Under the pieces are notes generated by a model, which was not told the origin of the DNA, searched no databases, and saw only the letters and a program-made list of their open reading frames with translations. From contig OX235275.1 of NCBI GenBank assembly GCA_944472155.2, positions 25,534,865-25,598,864 on the forward strand: 64,000 nt of DNA. The letters run 5' to 3'. Position numbers and translations under genes: made by a program. The DNA comes from Trichobilharzia szidati (Eukaryota > Platyhelminthes > Trematoda > Strigeidida > Schistosomatidae). The number at the start of each line of letters is the position of its first letter. The stretch's first letter is position 1. This document shows, one piece after another, positions 11,785-22,840 of the stretch.

Positions 11785-11985
11785 ATTTGAAGTTTATGAC
11801 GACGGGTAGATATCGGTAAGAGAACTATTGAGAACCAATTGGGGGTTAGTAGGCAGCTATTTCGTCCTAGTCTAGGATTCTTCAGAGGGATACATCCACG
11901 ACACTACTGGGGTTCAAACACAGGACATTCAGCTTGCTAGGCGAGCTCACAGTCCCCTGGTGGGTAGAATCAAATGAATTCTAAC
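11785..11985 (-). mobile_element. tRNA-derived SINE (S1), minus copy with hammerhead-like core
   Basis: On minus it reads S1 leader, B-box relic ('ggggttcaaaca' on plus, about 11912-11923), then CTGAAGA (11879-11885 complement), a stem II remnant with loop TAGACTA, and GGACGAAAT. CTGAAGA fits the hammerhead CUGANGA core, but the closing base pair of stem II is mismatched (A where G is expected). Confidence 0.6.
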
Positions 11986-12124
11986 TTCTTTGATTCTGCG
12001 ACGACTTTTATCTCAAAAGTCAGTCATTTTTACAAGAGATCTCCAAACAACTTCCTGTAATCAGTCTCTAGCGTGCATCAGGATAATTTTCGAATGTTGA
12101 CTTGTAGGAATTCTCTTCGCATTA

Positions 12125-12590
12125 TCATCTAACAAAGCATGGGGTGGCAGTCAAATCCCTACCCCAATTTCATCAACTATGAAAAGGCCTTCGATAGCGT
12201 TGACCGAGAAGTAATTTAGAAACTGCTTCAACACTACGGATTGCCCCAAATTTTTATCAACCTCATTCAACAGCTGCCAATGTGAAAATGCCACGTGTCA
12301 GAGAGGCGCTTGGATTAAATATAGGAGTAGGATAAGGCTACCTATTATTCCTAAACTGTGGTCGACTGGATCATGCGTCAAATTGTAGCGAGCGAGAAGA
12401 CAGGTTTACGCTGGACCGACAAGAAGGCTCTTGAAGATCTGGATTTTGGGGATGATTTGTGTTTAATGTCACACAAACTCGAAGACTTGCAGACAAAAAC
12501 CAATATACTGACTGAAGAAATGGGTGACGAAGACAGCATTGCAAGTGAACATAGAGAAGACGGAGGTGATGATGACCTAAAGAAACTGGT
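12125..12590 (+). pseudogene. RTE LINE RT fragment, left half of a CR1-interrupted copy
   Basis: It starts in the RT domain near the A motif (FEKAF homology at about 12180), with VDWIMRQIV and a mutated catalytic box FGDD in place of FADD (about 12447-12458). The family frame break occurs near 12530. The sequence stops matching RTE at about 12585-12590 and resumes at about 13600, after an inserted CR1. Confidence 0.75.
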
Positions 12591-12972
12591 TTGCTCTCAC
12601 GAGGTGTGCAACATATATGGCACTGAAATAGAGACGAAGTCGGAAATAAAATATCTTGACGTCATTCCTTCTTCTGATCTTTCCTGGTCGTCTTATATCT
12701 TGGCGATTTCTAAGAAAATGTTCTGTCTTACCTTCTGCATCAAGAAGTTAAGACATTCTGGAATAACCCAACCCTTACTCCTACGATTCGTTAACTTTCG
12801 CATCCTGCATATTATCCTCTGTTGTTCCCCCTTTGTTTTTCCAGGGTTACTGAAGAAGGACTATGTCTTATCACGTAGGATGTTAAAGGTTGTGAGCAGG
12901 GTAAGCAATGTGCCACTTAACCAGCTTGTTAATATTATGGTCGACAGGCACATGGACTCATGTGAAAAATAG
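12358..12972 (+). CDS. Chimeric open frame: RTE RT segment fused to CR1 C-terminus
   Basis: This 204-residue frame is open across an insertion junction. Residues 1 to about 75 are RTE (VDWIMRQ, DFGDDLCLMSH). From about residue 77 on it is CR1 (GTEIETKSEIKYLDVI, SKKMFCLTFCIKKLRHSG), as in the copies at 28890 and 45221. The RTE part runs in the shifted frame after the family frame break. It probably reflects chance in-frame nesting rather than a gene: the RT catalytic box is FGDD and neither half is a complete domain. Confidence 0.5.
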   Translation: MVDWIMRQIVASEKTGLRWTDKKALEDLDFGDDLCLMSHKLEDLQTKTNILTEEMGDEDSIASEHREDGGDDDLKKLVCSHEVCNIYGTEIETKSEIKYLDVIPSSDLSWSSYILAISKKMFCLTFCIKKLRHSGITQPLLLRFVNFRILHIILCCSPFVFPGLLKKDYVLSRRMLKVVSRVSNVPLNQLVNIMVDRHMDSCEK

Positions 12973-13595
12973 GCCAAATCCATTTTATCTAACCCACACC
13001 ACCCTCTTCATTCACATCTCTCCCCTCGTATCTCATCTGGCAGGACCACAAACCCATATAAAAAACTATATGCTCACAGTAGCATGTAAATACTCAACCA
13101 TACCCTACTTGGCTCGTGTTCTTTGTGATAAAGAAAGCATTAGGCGTGATACCTATAACTTATTAAATAGTCAGTAGAACAACTGGATCTCGTCTTTCCA
13201 ACTCATATCATTTATGGGTACAACGTTTTCTTTCTTTCTTTCTTTTCCTTTTCTCTCTCTTTTTTGTTATGCGCTGTTTTGTTTCTCTCATCCTTACAAA
13301 CTCTATTTAAAATATTCTTTTTCGTTCTTTTACACCCTCTATATCTCGACCTTTTGTTACCGCTTACGTCAGTAAATATGCTAGTGTCTACTTTTCTAAC
13401 ATTTTCAAACATTCTGTACACTTTTAGCTTTGCTACCGATGTGCTTATATGTTGTTGCCAATACTAACTGAAACTACCTATAATCTATGTAGAATTTTAT
13501 TTATTGTTAATGTACAAACTGGATGCAATACTGTAGTGAAATGCTGAGAATTCCATTCTGTATCACAAGTACTGTTTGGGAATAAAGCAAACTAT
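12590..13595 (+). mobile_element. CR1-type LINE, 5'-truncated, inserted into an RTE
   Basis: It covers the CR1 C-terminal coding end (LARVLCDKESIRRDTYNLL at about 13110-13170), a T-rich 3' UTR with (CTTT)-like tracts at about 13225-13262, and the family terminus 'gaattccattctgtatcaca' followed by GGAATAAAGC (about 13578) and an ATT-rich tail. It is very similar to 42690-43347 and 49206-50063. Confidence 0.85.
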
Positions 13596-13599
13596 TACT

Positions 13600-14292
13600 A
13601 TTAATCAATCAACCAACCAACAGCAATCAGCACTAATCACCATCAATGGGAGAAATTTGAAAGATGTTACGTCCTTCACTTATCTCGGAAATATTGCTTC
13701 AATCACGGGCAGTCGTGACGGATGAAGATGTCGAAGCAGGCCAGCCAGAATCAGAAAGGTGATATACACCTTCATCAATCCAAAATTGGTTTGGAAGTCT
13801 TCAGTACATTCAACATAAAGAACAAGATTAGGATTTTCAACACCGACGTGAAGACAGTCAGTGAGTCAGTCTTTCTATACGGGTCAAAAACGTGGCCAGC
13901 GTGTCACGAAAAGCACGAACGTTTACAAACAGCTGCCTTAACCTACTCCATGTTGAATATCAAGTGACCAGCGGGAAAGAATTATCAACAAGACACTCTG
14001 GCAACAAACCAACCAAGACTCGATTGTTCAACAAATATGTAAGAGAAAAAATGGGGATGCATTCGGCATACGCCAATGAGAAGACCGTCGAACCGCATCA
14101 CGCTCAATACAGGCTATCGCTGGAATGGAACCCAAATGGGAAGTGACGAGTTGGTTATGTGTCCGAGGGTGGCATGGCTGAAATCGTGTGAGACGGAAGT
14201 GATGTGAGACTATTAGCAATCATATCGTCAGCTAATGAAGAAATCAGAAGCCCTTTATTTTCCACTCGGAACCGAAGGGAACAATAATTATT
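13600..14292 (+). mobile_element. RTE LINE 3' part, right half of the CR1-interrupted copy
   Basis: It resumes with the asparagine/glutamine-rich region ('caaccaaccaacagcaatca'), then the LGS-type region, the C-terminal basic region and 'cggaaccgaagggaacaata' with a short (ATT) tail. Frames are broken (several stops). Confidence 0.75.
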
Positions 14293-14329
14293 ATAATTTT
14301 ATAAGAATTAAATTGATAATCTCAGGGTC

Positions 14330-14475
14330 CTGAGTTCAATTTTAAGCTGTAGGGTCATACTGACATACTTTTAAAACGTTTCAACCTCCTCGGTTTCCAG
14401 TGTTTCTCTAAATGAAGTCAATTCGCGAACAAAAATTTAAACATATCTACTTATAAACTTATTAAGTAGTACAAT
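14330..14475 (+). mobile_element. Highly decayed S1-like SINE
   Basis: A weak B-box-like 'cctgagttcaattt' and the S1 tail variant 'ggtttccagtgtttctctaa' are the only signs. The call is tentative. Confidence 0.35.
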
Positions 14476-15060
14476 CTAGACATTACTACTGCATAAAGTT
14501 AAAGAATTAAAAATAAGAATAGACTAATTATCTTTTTTAAACAAATTTTCAGTAGAAATTATTCATGAGTCTGTTTAGAATGTAATTAACATTGGGACAG
14601 CTTAATTAGTATTTTTTAAATATTTATTTTGATTGTAAACATTGCAGTCTTATGCAGTGAAATGGGGTTAAACTTATTTCAGTATTACGCTTATTAGTGA
14701 ATGTAGTTCTGAGTAGTTATTTCCATAGCGGGGGGGGAGGATGAAGGAGGAAATCAATGCACTTAAAAATCAATCAGACAAAAACCAGAAGTTACGTGTC
14801 CAGTGTAAAGACTGATCAGGCCAGGTTGTAGATTTAATGACTGAACAAATTTCTTCTGTTAATATCAGTAAAAGTTTGAGCATTGTGGATTAGATCAAAT
14901 AAAGTATAATTATATTCCAGTGGTTTACACACAATGATAAGTTTTCGTTTGTTATTGGTAGTATTTCGAGCAAAAGTACTGCCCGTCTTCACACCACTGT
15001 TGGAATTGTTTTGTTCACACATTTATGATTTGTACTCATATATATAGTTCATTTTGTTTT
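14476..15060. other. AT-rich spacer
   Basis: No gene recognised. A G9 run occurs at about 14730. Confidence 0.4.
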
Positions 15061-15086
15061 GTTCATTCATGTTTTTGTATTCAGAA

Positions 15087-16260
15087 TTATATTCCAGGAT
15101 GTTGACAGTTGTACTGAGTCACCCTTGTTGCATGTATCCGGTGTGACCTTAATGAATATAGATTTGTTATAACTCTTTCTTTCAGTTTGTTCCTACTAGT
15201 TTTTAGAATACACACATTGTCCCAATCGATATTGTGGTTTTTGTCCCATGCATGTGCAGCTATCGATGAATTTCTTTCAAGATTTTTGTAAGCTTGTGTT
15301 CCTGTTGGTTGACCTTTGGTTAGGCGTTTATGTTCATTCACTCTTATTTTGAGTGATCTGGATGCTTGCCTCACATATTTAGTCGGACAGTCAGCACAAG
15401 ATATTTTGTAAATCAAGTTGTTTTTATCCATCATTTTTATGGGATCTTTCAGTTGATTTATTTTATTTTTGATTAGATTTGTCGGTTTAAAAGTTGTGTT
15501 AATGCCAATGTTTTTGAGGTTTCTTTGAATTGCCTCTGGTGTACCATTTTTATATGGTATTGTGAGTGCTTTTTGCATTCTTCCATCTTGTTTTTCTCCG
15601 GTTTTACCCTCTTTTTTCTCTTTTTTATATTATCTTTTACAAATTCTTTTGGGTAGTTGTTTTCGAGTAGCATTTTGAATAGGACATTTATTTCTTTATA
15701 CTGGTCCTCTGGTGTTGTTGTAAGTCTACGTATTCTATCTGCAAGACCTTGTATTAATTCTCGTTTCACCGTGAGTGGATGAGCTGAGTGATAATCAAGG
15801 AATCTTCCAGAGTGTGTGGTTTTTCTATATAGCGTCGTTTTAATGCTACCATCTGTTATTTTTTGTATTTTGCAGTCTAACATAGTCAGTTTCCCAATTT
15901 CATTCTCTAAATCCATAGTTGAAATTTCTTCTGTATGCAGAGTTTGGGATTTAATATGTGAAACGCCACTGTTTCTCAGTTTCGAAGAAGACTGATGTGT
16001 GCTCTTTTTAGCAAGATTTCCGCATATTCTATTGATGACAGCCTTGAATTTCTTTTGTGGATTAGGTCAGTGGCAAAATTCAATGACATATTTCAGGAGA
16101 TAACTTTGTGGTTGGGTGGGGATAATTCTCCTCCTTTATAAAAATCATGAGTGTTAGTGTTCCATGAAAGGTTTGGATAATGAACTATGGGTATAGCTGA
16201 CCTACCAAGTTTCCCAGGAGCAAGTGAATTGATAGAATTGATTTTATATTTTATTTATAT
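15087..16260 (-). pseudogene. Penelope-like element (PLE-B), RT thumb to GIY-YIG endonuclease
   Basis: Two overlapping minus frames (15473-15916 and 15087-15578) hold the PLE post-RT region (LYRKTTHSGRFLDYHSAHPL, then the lysine-rich linker). The GIY-YIG endonuclease (IYKISCADCPTKYVRQ, SRSLKIRVNEHKR) and a conserved C-terminal HNIDWDNVCIL motif follow. The YIG glycine is replaced by Arg (YVRQ), which likely kills nuclease activity. A frameshift separates linker and nuclease near 15500-15570. Upstream coding to about 16260 is broken. The N-terminal RT with its YxDD box is absent. Confidence 0.85.
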
Positions 16261-16284
16261 TTTATTACAGCTTGATTCCACACA

Positions 16285-16442
16285 GTATTTTGGTACAAGT
16301 ATGAAATTTTCAGCATGTCTTATCGGTAGCCCAAATTTAGCAGGTCGACCATAGATATCAGGTGTGCGTCGGCGGAGAATCGAATCTCTGACCATGTACA
16401 TGGTCGGCGAGAGTCCCAACCTCTGTGCCACCGACGCAGCAG
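16285..16442 (-). mobile_element. tRNA-derived SINE (family S4)
   Basis: On minus it has a tRNA-like head (A-box-like TGGCACAGAGG, B-box AGATTCGATTCTCC) and a body ending 'cttgattccacacagtattt' (complement), with an ATAAAAT tail at the left end. The same family, better preserved, sits at 38785-38990. Confidence 0.7.
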
Positions 16443-16544
16443 CGGTAGCTTATGCTTTACGAAATTCATTCGAATGCTTGACTTTGTGCAGAAAGCTAGT
16501 CGAAGTTCAGGAGAAGCATTTACGATAGCCTGCTGTAGACTTTC

Positions 16545-16920
16545 GTCAACATCTATCTTCTCTGGCTACACACTGAAGATCAAATAGTCGGCTGGTCAGA
16601 AAGAATTAGCAACAAGAATCTATGAGAACAGACTAATCAAGAACCTGTCGTTCAACAAATATTCCAAAGGAAATTGAAATGGATAGGACACACGCCAATG
16701 CGGAGACCGCTCAGTGCACGTCATGGCTTGAGTGGAATGCAAATGGGAAACGGCTAGTTGGGCGTGGATCCTGCAGTAACATGAAAGGGATAGTGCGGCG
16801 AGGAGATTAGAGATTATGAGCAATCAAGGGCCTAGCCAAAGAGGAGGCCGGAAAATAGAACAAGGTTGAGATGCGTTGTTGGAGGCCTACCTTCTACTCT
16901 GAAGCCAAGAGAAAAATATG
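16545..16920 (+). mobile_element. RTE LINE 3' end, diverged subfamily
   Basis: It matches the RTE C-terminus: 'aagatcaaatagtcggctgg', 'caacaaatattcc', 'ctcagtgcacgtcatggctt' and 'ctactctgaagccaagagaa'. No open frame remains. Confidence 0.7.
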
Positions 16921-17059
16921 AGTTCCGACTTTGAACTCTGTTCAAAAGCGTGGTATTTCGTGCTGCTCACTCCATGTAGCACACAAAGCTAGAGAAAAGA
17001 TAGAAGAAAGAAATTCAAACGATTTGATTTTTATTCAAATATGAGATTATCTCATATTG

Positions 17060-17260
17060 ATTTTTATTCAAATATCTAGTCAATTCCATACATATATATA
17101 AAAGAAGGAAAAGTTGTGTGAGTAACTTGATATGATTATGAGCAATAATTTGTGCTCGAAACGTCATCAGTTAATATTACTGTGTAACACTGTGTGATTT
17201 ATCAAAATAAAATCATATCGATAATATAGTTATTCGGTTATAGTCGAAATGCAAGAAACC
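17060..17260 (+). mobile_element. PLE-A 3' UTR fragment with conserved hairpin
   Basis: It holds the hairpin GAGCA...TGCTC followed by GAAACGTCATCAG (about 17138-17172) and the downstream 'atcaaaataaaatcatatc', as in 52275-52380 and 59420-59570. No coding sequence. Confidence 0.7.
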
Positions 17261-17844
17261 GATCTCGACGTTCTACTGTATCGCCAAAAAGTCGTCATTA
17301 AATTACGCACTAGCACGAAACATTCCAGAAGCAGGGAAGAGACGATTAATTTTCAATATTTCAGCGCTTCTGTTAAACAATAATTAACATGAAAACTCAG
17401 ATTAATCGTGAGACAGACAGCTAGCTATACAGGCAGTGTAGGTTCCTAAACCCAAAAACAAGTACTGTTTGATAAAATTAGCTAAAGTGAAGTTCATCTT
17501 ACAGTTGAAAAAGTACCTTGGAATATGGGGTAATATTCCCAGCGAGGTGGTTTCAAAGGCTTTGTGCACAAAAATCACACTCCAAGGCCTCCCACAGACA
17601 GTTGTGTGACAGAATAATCATTCACTTAGACAAACTCATGTCGGTAAGCAACATATTGTCAATGTACACACAAGCACAATGAAAAGTATTACAAGTGAGG
17701 AATAACTAAGAATAAGAATTCAATATGTGATATGCAAATGTCAAATTAGTGACATGCGGTCTAGGTAAAATGCGTATGTTAATTACAAATTTAGCTAAAA
17801 CGTCTAAGTAAGTATAACTATTACATCTGTGCAACACAATTCGA
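17261..17844. other. Unassigned spacer
   Basis: No recognised gene or element was seen here. Confidence 0.4.
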
Positions 17845-18800
17845 ACAATCTGATCACACACGGACTTGTCATAGGAATATATATGAAATTAATAAAGAGT
17901 TAAGAGGTGAGGAAATAGACTACTTAGGTCAAGCTAAAAGGCCGCCATATTGAAGGTCAAAATAACAATGAAGATCACTAAACCAAATAAAAAAGTTAAT
18001 AGTACGTCTGTTATGATATCAAAATAAAGTTTACCAAGGAAGGTTTATTATGATGGCGAATTGTTTTTGAACGTATAAAGTTGGCTTAAACTTTCTAATT
18101 GCGAGCTAGGGCTTCCACAAACTTTAGGATACCCTTCCCCGAACACGTTTTATACATAGGTATAAAAGATGTGTTAACGTCAATTTTTTGTCCTGTCTCG
18201 TCTGTAATTTATTTCGCAATAGAGAAGCTAGGTCTCCTGTTCTCACCACTGATGGGTTCTGAAGATTCAATTTGTTTCTGGAGCCACTTAGGAATATGCT
18301 CTGAAGCCCTTAATTCCAGATATCGATGACTCCTACCTATGCATGAGTGTCCACACATACATTCAAATTGATAAATACAGTGGTGATAACAGGAGACCCA
18401 GCTGCTCTATTGTGAACCACATTATAGAGACAGCACATAAAATTGATGTTAACACACGTCTTTTAAACCTATCTATAAAACGTGTTTGGGGCGCATCCTA
18501 AATTTTTTGGAAGCCCTAGCTCGCAATTAGGAAGTTTAAACCACCCTTATGCGTTCAAAAACAATTCGTCATCACACTAACCACCTTCCTTGGTCAATTT
18601 GGTCTTGATACTAGCCAGAGTAGATGTACCTCTGTCATTTGGTTTGGTGACTGATCTTCATTGATATTTTGATCTTCACTATGTCCTTTTAACTTGACCT
18701 GAGTCTATTTTCTCACCTCTTAACTCTTTATTAATTTCACAAATATATATATATACATTCCTGTGACAAGTACCTGTGTGATCAGATTGTTCGAAATGTG
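17845..18800. repeat. Head-to-head pair of 5'-truncated PLEs (large inverted repeat)
   Basis: Arms at about 17860-18180 and 18460-18785 are inverted copies; both hold 'gcttccaaaaa'-type ends, 'agccctagctcgcaatta' and 'taactctttattaatttc' or complements. Read on plus, the right half continues a GIY-YIG C-terminal region (SIVNHIIETAHKIDVNTR at about 18400-18455), then a frameshifted ALAIRKFKPPLCVQKQF and a 3' UTR. The left arm is the same 3' end in reverse. So two 3' ends point outwards around a short unique centre. Confidence 0.75.
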
Positions 18801-18990
18801 TTGCGCAAATACAGAAGTACACGATTCTGACAAATTACATCTTCTTATTGCTTTATCTAAATTCATGAAGGGAACTAATTGTTTTAAATTAGTATTACAA
18901 ATACATCGTCTGGGAGGGATTTCCCAGACGACTTGTCTATTGCAACCATCTACCAGTTTGTGCCCAAGCTCAATATTATCCGTCACATTA
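18740..18990 (-). repeat. Repeat shared with 47850-48130, unidentified
   Basis: The two copies share, on plus, 'gtccgaaatgtgttgcgc'-like and 'aattcatgaagggaactaat' blocks about 60 bp apart. Both encode on minus a similar peptide around LVPFMN and RR-x-LSE. Whether this is PLE 3' UTR or a separate repeat is unclear. Confidence 0.45.
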
Positions 18991-19660
18991 TACCACTTAA
19001 CACGGGAAATAGAACGCGAATATCTGCGGTTAGAGACGGCTGCCCAGTTTCAATAACCATGTTTCTTAATCATAATATGGGACACAGTGAGCTGCTGCAC
19101 AGTAAAAACGTTTTTTGTCTGATAACTGGATATCACATCTACGCGAGAGATGAATTCAGTTGGCACATGCCACATGAGCCTCTTGTTTTCGTCGACAATC
19201 AGTCCATTGAATCTAGTGCAGCTACATCCCAAGTGTGTGAAGTGATCAATACGCCTTAACCAGTCCACTTTCTATCTTTCAGTTAGGAGTCGAAGTAAAC
19301 CAGTCCTGTAGCATCATCTTACATTTGACAAGAGTGATTTGCATGCCAGGTATTAGAAGATTCATGCTCAAAGTGTTCAGAGGAATCCACAAGTTTTCAG
19401 CGACTTTACCTGAGAGGACAACATTATTCGCGTATTCTAAATGGATATAATTGTCCCTTATTACATCTATGATGAAAATGAACAAGAATATTTACAAGTG
19501 GCATCCTGGTCGAACACATTGCTGTTTCTCATCACTTCCGATGACAACTGTCCTTACTAAACTAACAATTATATTCAATGTCACTTGGTTGAATGCTTCT
19601 GATGGGAAAGCTTGGATTACAGTTTCATGTTAATAGTCACACCTCACGAAAGTTTTATCT
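18960..19660 (-). pseudogene. Second-lineage LINE reverse transcriptase, heavily decayed
   Basis: On minus, 19279-19485 reads HLEYANNVVLSGKVAENL, LNTLSMNL and CKMMLQDW, matching a common schistosome LINE RT whose catalytic box is YADD; here it is YANN, so both aspartates are lost. Upstream, about 19490-19560 has a VRPGCHL-like relic of the VRQGCPLSP motif. Downstream, 19050-19268 continues with LRRIDHFTHLG (LGS-region homology). It is not closely related to the RTE at 24417 and is dead. Confidence 0.7.
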
Positions 19661-19924
19661 TCCACTTTCGATGCAAATTACTCATGTCTCCTCTGTGTTT
19701 CAAACTCACAGTCACGAAGATTTCCACTGAGCTGTTTTAAGTCAGAAACTCTCCTCTTACAGGACTGTACAGAAACACTGATTGGTCAGTATCCATAAAT
19801 CACTCTCATATGTCCAGTCTTTAAAACCTTCGTTAAAACCTTCAGGAGGACAAACTCCACCATTATTCTTATAACACCTGTCAGACAATCTGTCACACAC
19901 AAGCAATAATGTTATTAGTATTTG

Positions 19925-20130
19925 ATGATATTAGATGGTTGGAGGCGATCGACAGGGAGCCTTGCCAGGACCTAGGTTTTGTGCTAGTTGACATTCACTA
20001 CCAGTCAGCAAGGCGTATCTGCAACCGCCTTGAAGGAACTCATGTCCCACCCCTGTGAGAATGGAACCTGCGTCACCCAGTCCTGGATGCAGTCATAGGC
20101 GTTACCACTGAGCTATCTCTTCGGGCTGGC
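19925..20130 (-). mobile_element. tRNA-derived SINE (family S3), minus copy with broken hammerhead
   Basis: On minus it starts with a tRNA-like head (TAGCTCAGTGGTAACGCC, A box; degenerate B box GGTTCCATTC), then 'gttgcagatacgccttgctg' and a hammerhead-derived segment. Compared with 38380-38433 the core is damaged: the second core strand reads CACAAAAC in place of CACGAAAC. The 3' end 'ccaaccatctaatatcat' matches 38215 and 38461. Confidence 0.7.
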
Positions 20131-21040
20131 TCGCGATTGACCTCCTCCTGTAGGACTGTAGTGGGTATTTTAGATTGGACACTAGTAGCTGGTGTTATTA
20201 CTACTTGCCAATTTCGTGTGGTATGTGATTAGCATAGAAGGTTTTTTTCCCTTTCTTTGAGGGGGGTGGTTGAGTAGTAATCAGTTTTATTTTGAAAAAG
20301 GAATATAAATACTCCCTTACATTTTTGTTTCTAAAATCTCCAGTTGAGTAATCAGACACACACAGAAAGCAGCATGATTGAGGACTGATAAGTTAACTAT
20401 TTACATAAACTCAAGTACTTTTTTTGTCAACAAAATCAATGTATATATATATATACACGTAAACATAAATATTTTGCCACAGAAATAGATTATTTTGTCT
20501 AACTCATTAAAACAAAACGGGAATTTTAGTCTCAGTTAATCTTGTTGTTTTGTTTTTGTATTAGTGTGTTTGTTTTAAATTTGTTTTTATTGAAAGAAAC
20601 TTTCTTTATTTCTCCTTGACAGACTTATCAGTGATATCTATTTTGAGGGAATTCATATTCCTGCTTACGTGTTGTGATCGGTGGAGTTGCTGATATTGAG
20701 GATATGAGCACCAGAATATCAAGATTGTCGGTGATTTGTAGCCCATCTGGTTAGCTGCGTTTGACCCCTCTCCAGATCCCACAGAGTTCGCCTCAGCTCA
20801 CGGAGATGAATCACACCAAACCAGTCGAATTCTGGTTAGTGACCTAAGCAATAAGGTGGACTATTTTCTTGACCACATTATATATTGTTATCTGAGAACT
20901 TTGGGATTTTACAGTGAACTGTGATGAATTTTCATGATGAATTGTGTGTGTGTAGTTTTCAAAAGGTTTGAATTGGGATTGTTGACTTCCTCAGAAAATT
21001 GAACACGGTTGCCACCCTACTTTACGCTAGCAATCGAAAA
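20131..21040. other. Unassigned sequence
   Basis: No recognised element or coding frame. It contains a short (TA)n run at about 20443-20456. Confidence 0.45.
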
Positions 21041-21044
21041 GGGT

Positions 21045-21990
21045 CGTGTGGGTGATTTTGATGTGGTTGTGTTCTAGAATCTGGCTCGATGGTCTATGTG
21101 CGAAGCTTTCCCTGCCCTACCAGCAAACATCTCCTTAAGCGCACACTTCAATTTGTTGAAGTAAGCTTTCAGACTTCTCCACAAATTTATTAGTCATCTC
21201 TCGTGCTGAGTAACATTGAATGTGATTCTTTGGTTGCTATGTGTGCCTTCACACCCTCTAGACTGCTACTTGTATTGGTATTGGTGCTCATTGTTTCCTT
21301 TACACGAAGTTTGACCCTTTGTGTATGTGAGATTTCCTTCTTGTCGAATGGTAAATTTTGTGTATGTCGATGTGTCTATTGATTGATGATTCACTGGAGT
21401 AGTAGGCAGCCTTCTGAAAATTCTCTCGCATTCTCCATGTTTCCTCTGTCTACTATTTGAACACTCGTTGTCCCAGTCGAATTGATGTTCACGGTTGTCT
21501 GTATGCAATGAGGCGATATGAGCAAAGGAGTGGATGTTGTGCAGTGTTTTTCGCAGTCGTCACAACTTCTTTTGTCGATGATGTTGGTTTCAGCTTCTTT
21601 CGTCGTTGAGTATTTCAGTTGATATAGAGCCAGCTGATTGAAGTGATTCTGTCGGTTTGGTTGTCACGTCAATTCCTAAAGATCTGAATAGTCCTGCAGG
21701 GATTTCTGGGATGTCCTTTATATATACTAGGGCGATATTCTTTGTGCTTTCCTTCCCGAAACTTCAGGTCAAGAAAACAATCAGCACCAATATCAATACA
21801 AGTAGGCGTCTAGAGGGTATGAAAGCACACAAAGCAACCAAAGAGTCACGTTCAGGGTTACCCACCAGGAGAGATGACTCATAAACTCGTGGCAGAATCT
21901 TGAATCTTACTTCATAGACTTGAAGTATGCTCTGAAGGAAGATGTTGCTTAGTAGGCGAATGAATGCTTCGCAAATAGACCACCGAGCTC
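21045..21990 (-). mobile_element. Short PLE with ~230-bp terminal inverted repeats (minus)
   Basis: The ends (about 21060-21290 and 21770-21980) are inverted copies; both carry 'cttgtattggtattggtgct' or its complement. Between them, on minus, is a GIY-YIG C-terminal-like peptide (HTDNREHQFDWDNECSNSRQ, 21266-21508) preceded by a decayed linker. The same structure in opposite orientation lies at 30435-31410, so this is a real element type about 0.95 kb long. Confidence 0.7.
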
Positions 21991-22840
21991 AAAGAACACA
22001 GCTTCTTCAAAATTCAACATTTCACTAATTAAATGTTGTGCTAGTGAGAGGCGAAGATGGCTCATTTAAAACATTGATATAATGAAAGTCAGATTTTACA
22101 GGGCAGTATACTAACTTCAACAGTTGGGTACTTCTAGGTAGTAAGAGAAACCTTATCGATTCGGTGTGTTACAGAGTTCTGAGTAACCTGCTCTAATGAT
22201 AACCTTATTCTGAGCAATGTTTTATGTAGAGAGTACGGAGTTTCCAGCGAAGTTTATTGGATGATATATTCTCTACTATCTCCAGGATCTTCAGATAAAA
22301 AAGAGAAAATGACAAGACAGTAGAACGTGTGACACCACAGTTCTATCTGACCTGAAGGACAAACCAATCCACCATGAAATTTTTTTATCTCTTTCGAGAA
22401 ACACAAGACAGTTTGTCAGAAGTCATTTAGAAAAATTTCAGGACTGCACTTCGTGAACCAAGAACACCACTCAGAAATTGTCATGTTACGTTTCGGGACA
22501 AGCTGCCATCCAGGATAAAGCTTTTTCTCATGTTTAATAGAAACTTGCTGATAAGCAGGCTGATGAGTTTTTAAATACTGGCAAAGTGAACGACAGCAGT
22601 ATTAGAGGTCATATTTTACTAGACTTAAAAAAACTGATATATATGTCCAAACCAAGTTCACTTTTAACAGTTTGAAAAAATTTGGGCATTGGGTTTATGA
22701 TATTCGTTATAATAAAGGTTTTTGTATTTCCCAATGAATGGAAAGCAAAATGATACCTTTTTACTGACATTTCGCTATTTAATGCTGATAGCTTTATCAA
22801 AGTAGTAATATTAAACCGGAATTTACAAAATCTCAGTATA
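21991..22840. other. Unassigned sequence
   Basis: No family match and no credible coding frame. Confidence 0.4.
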
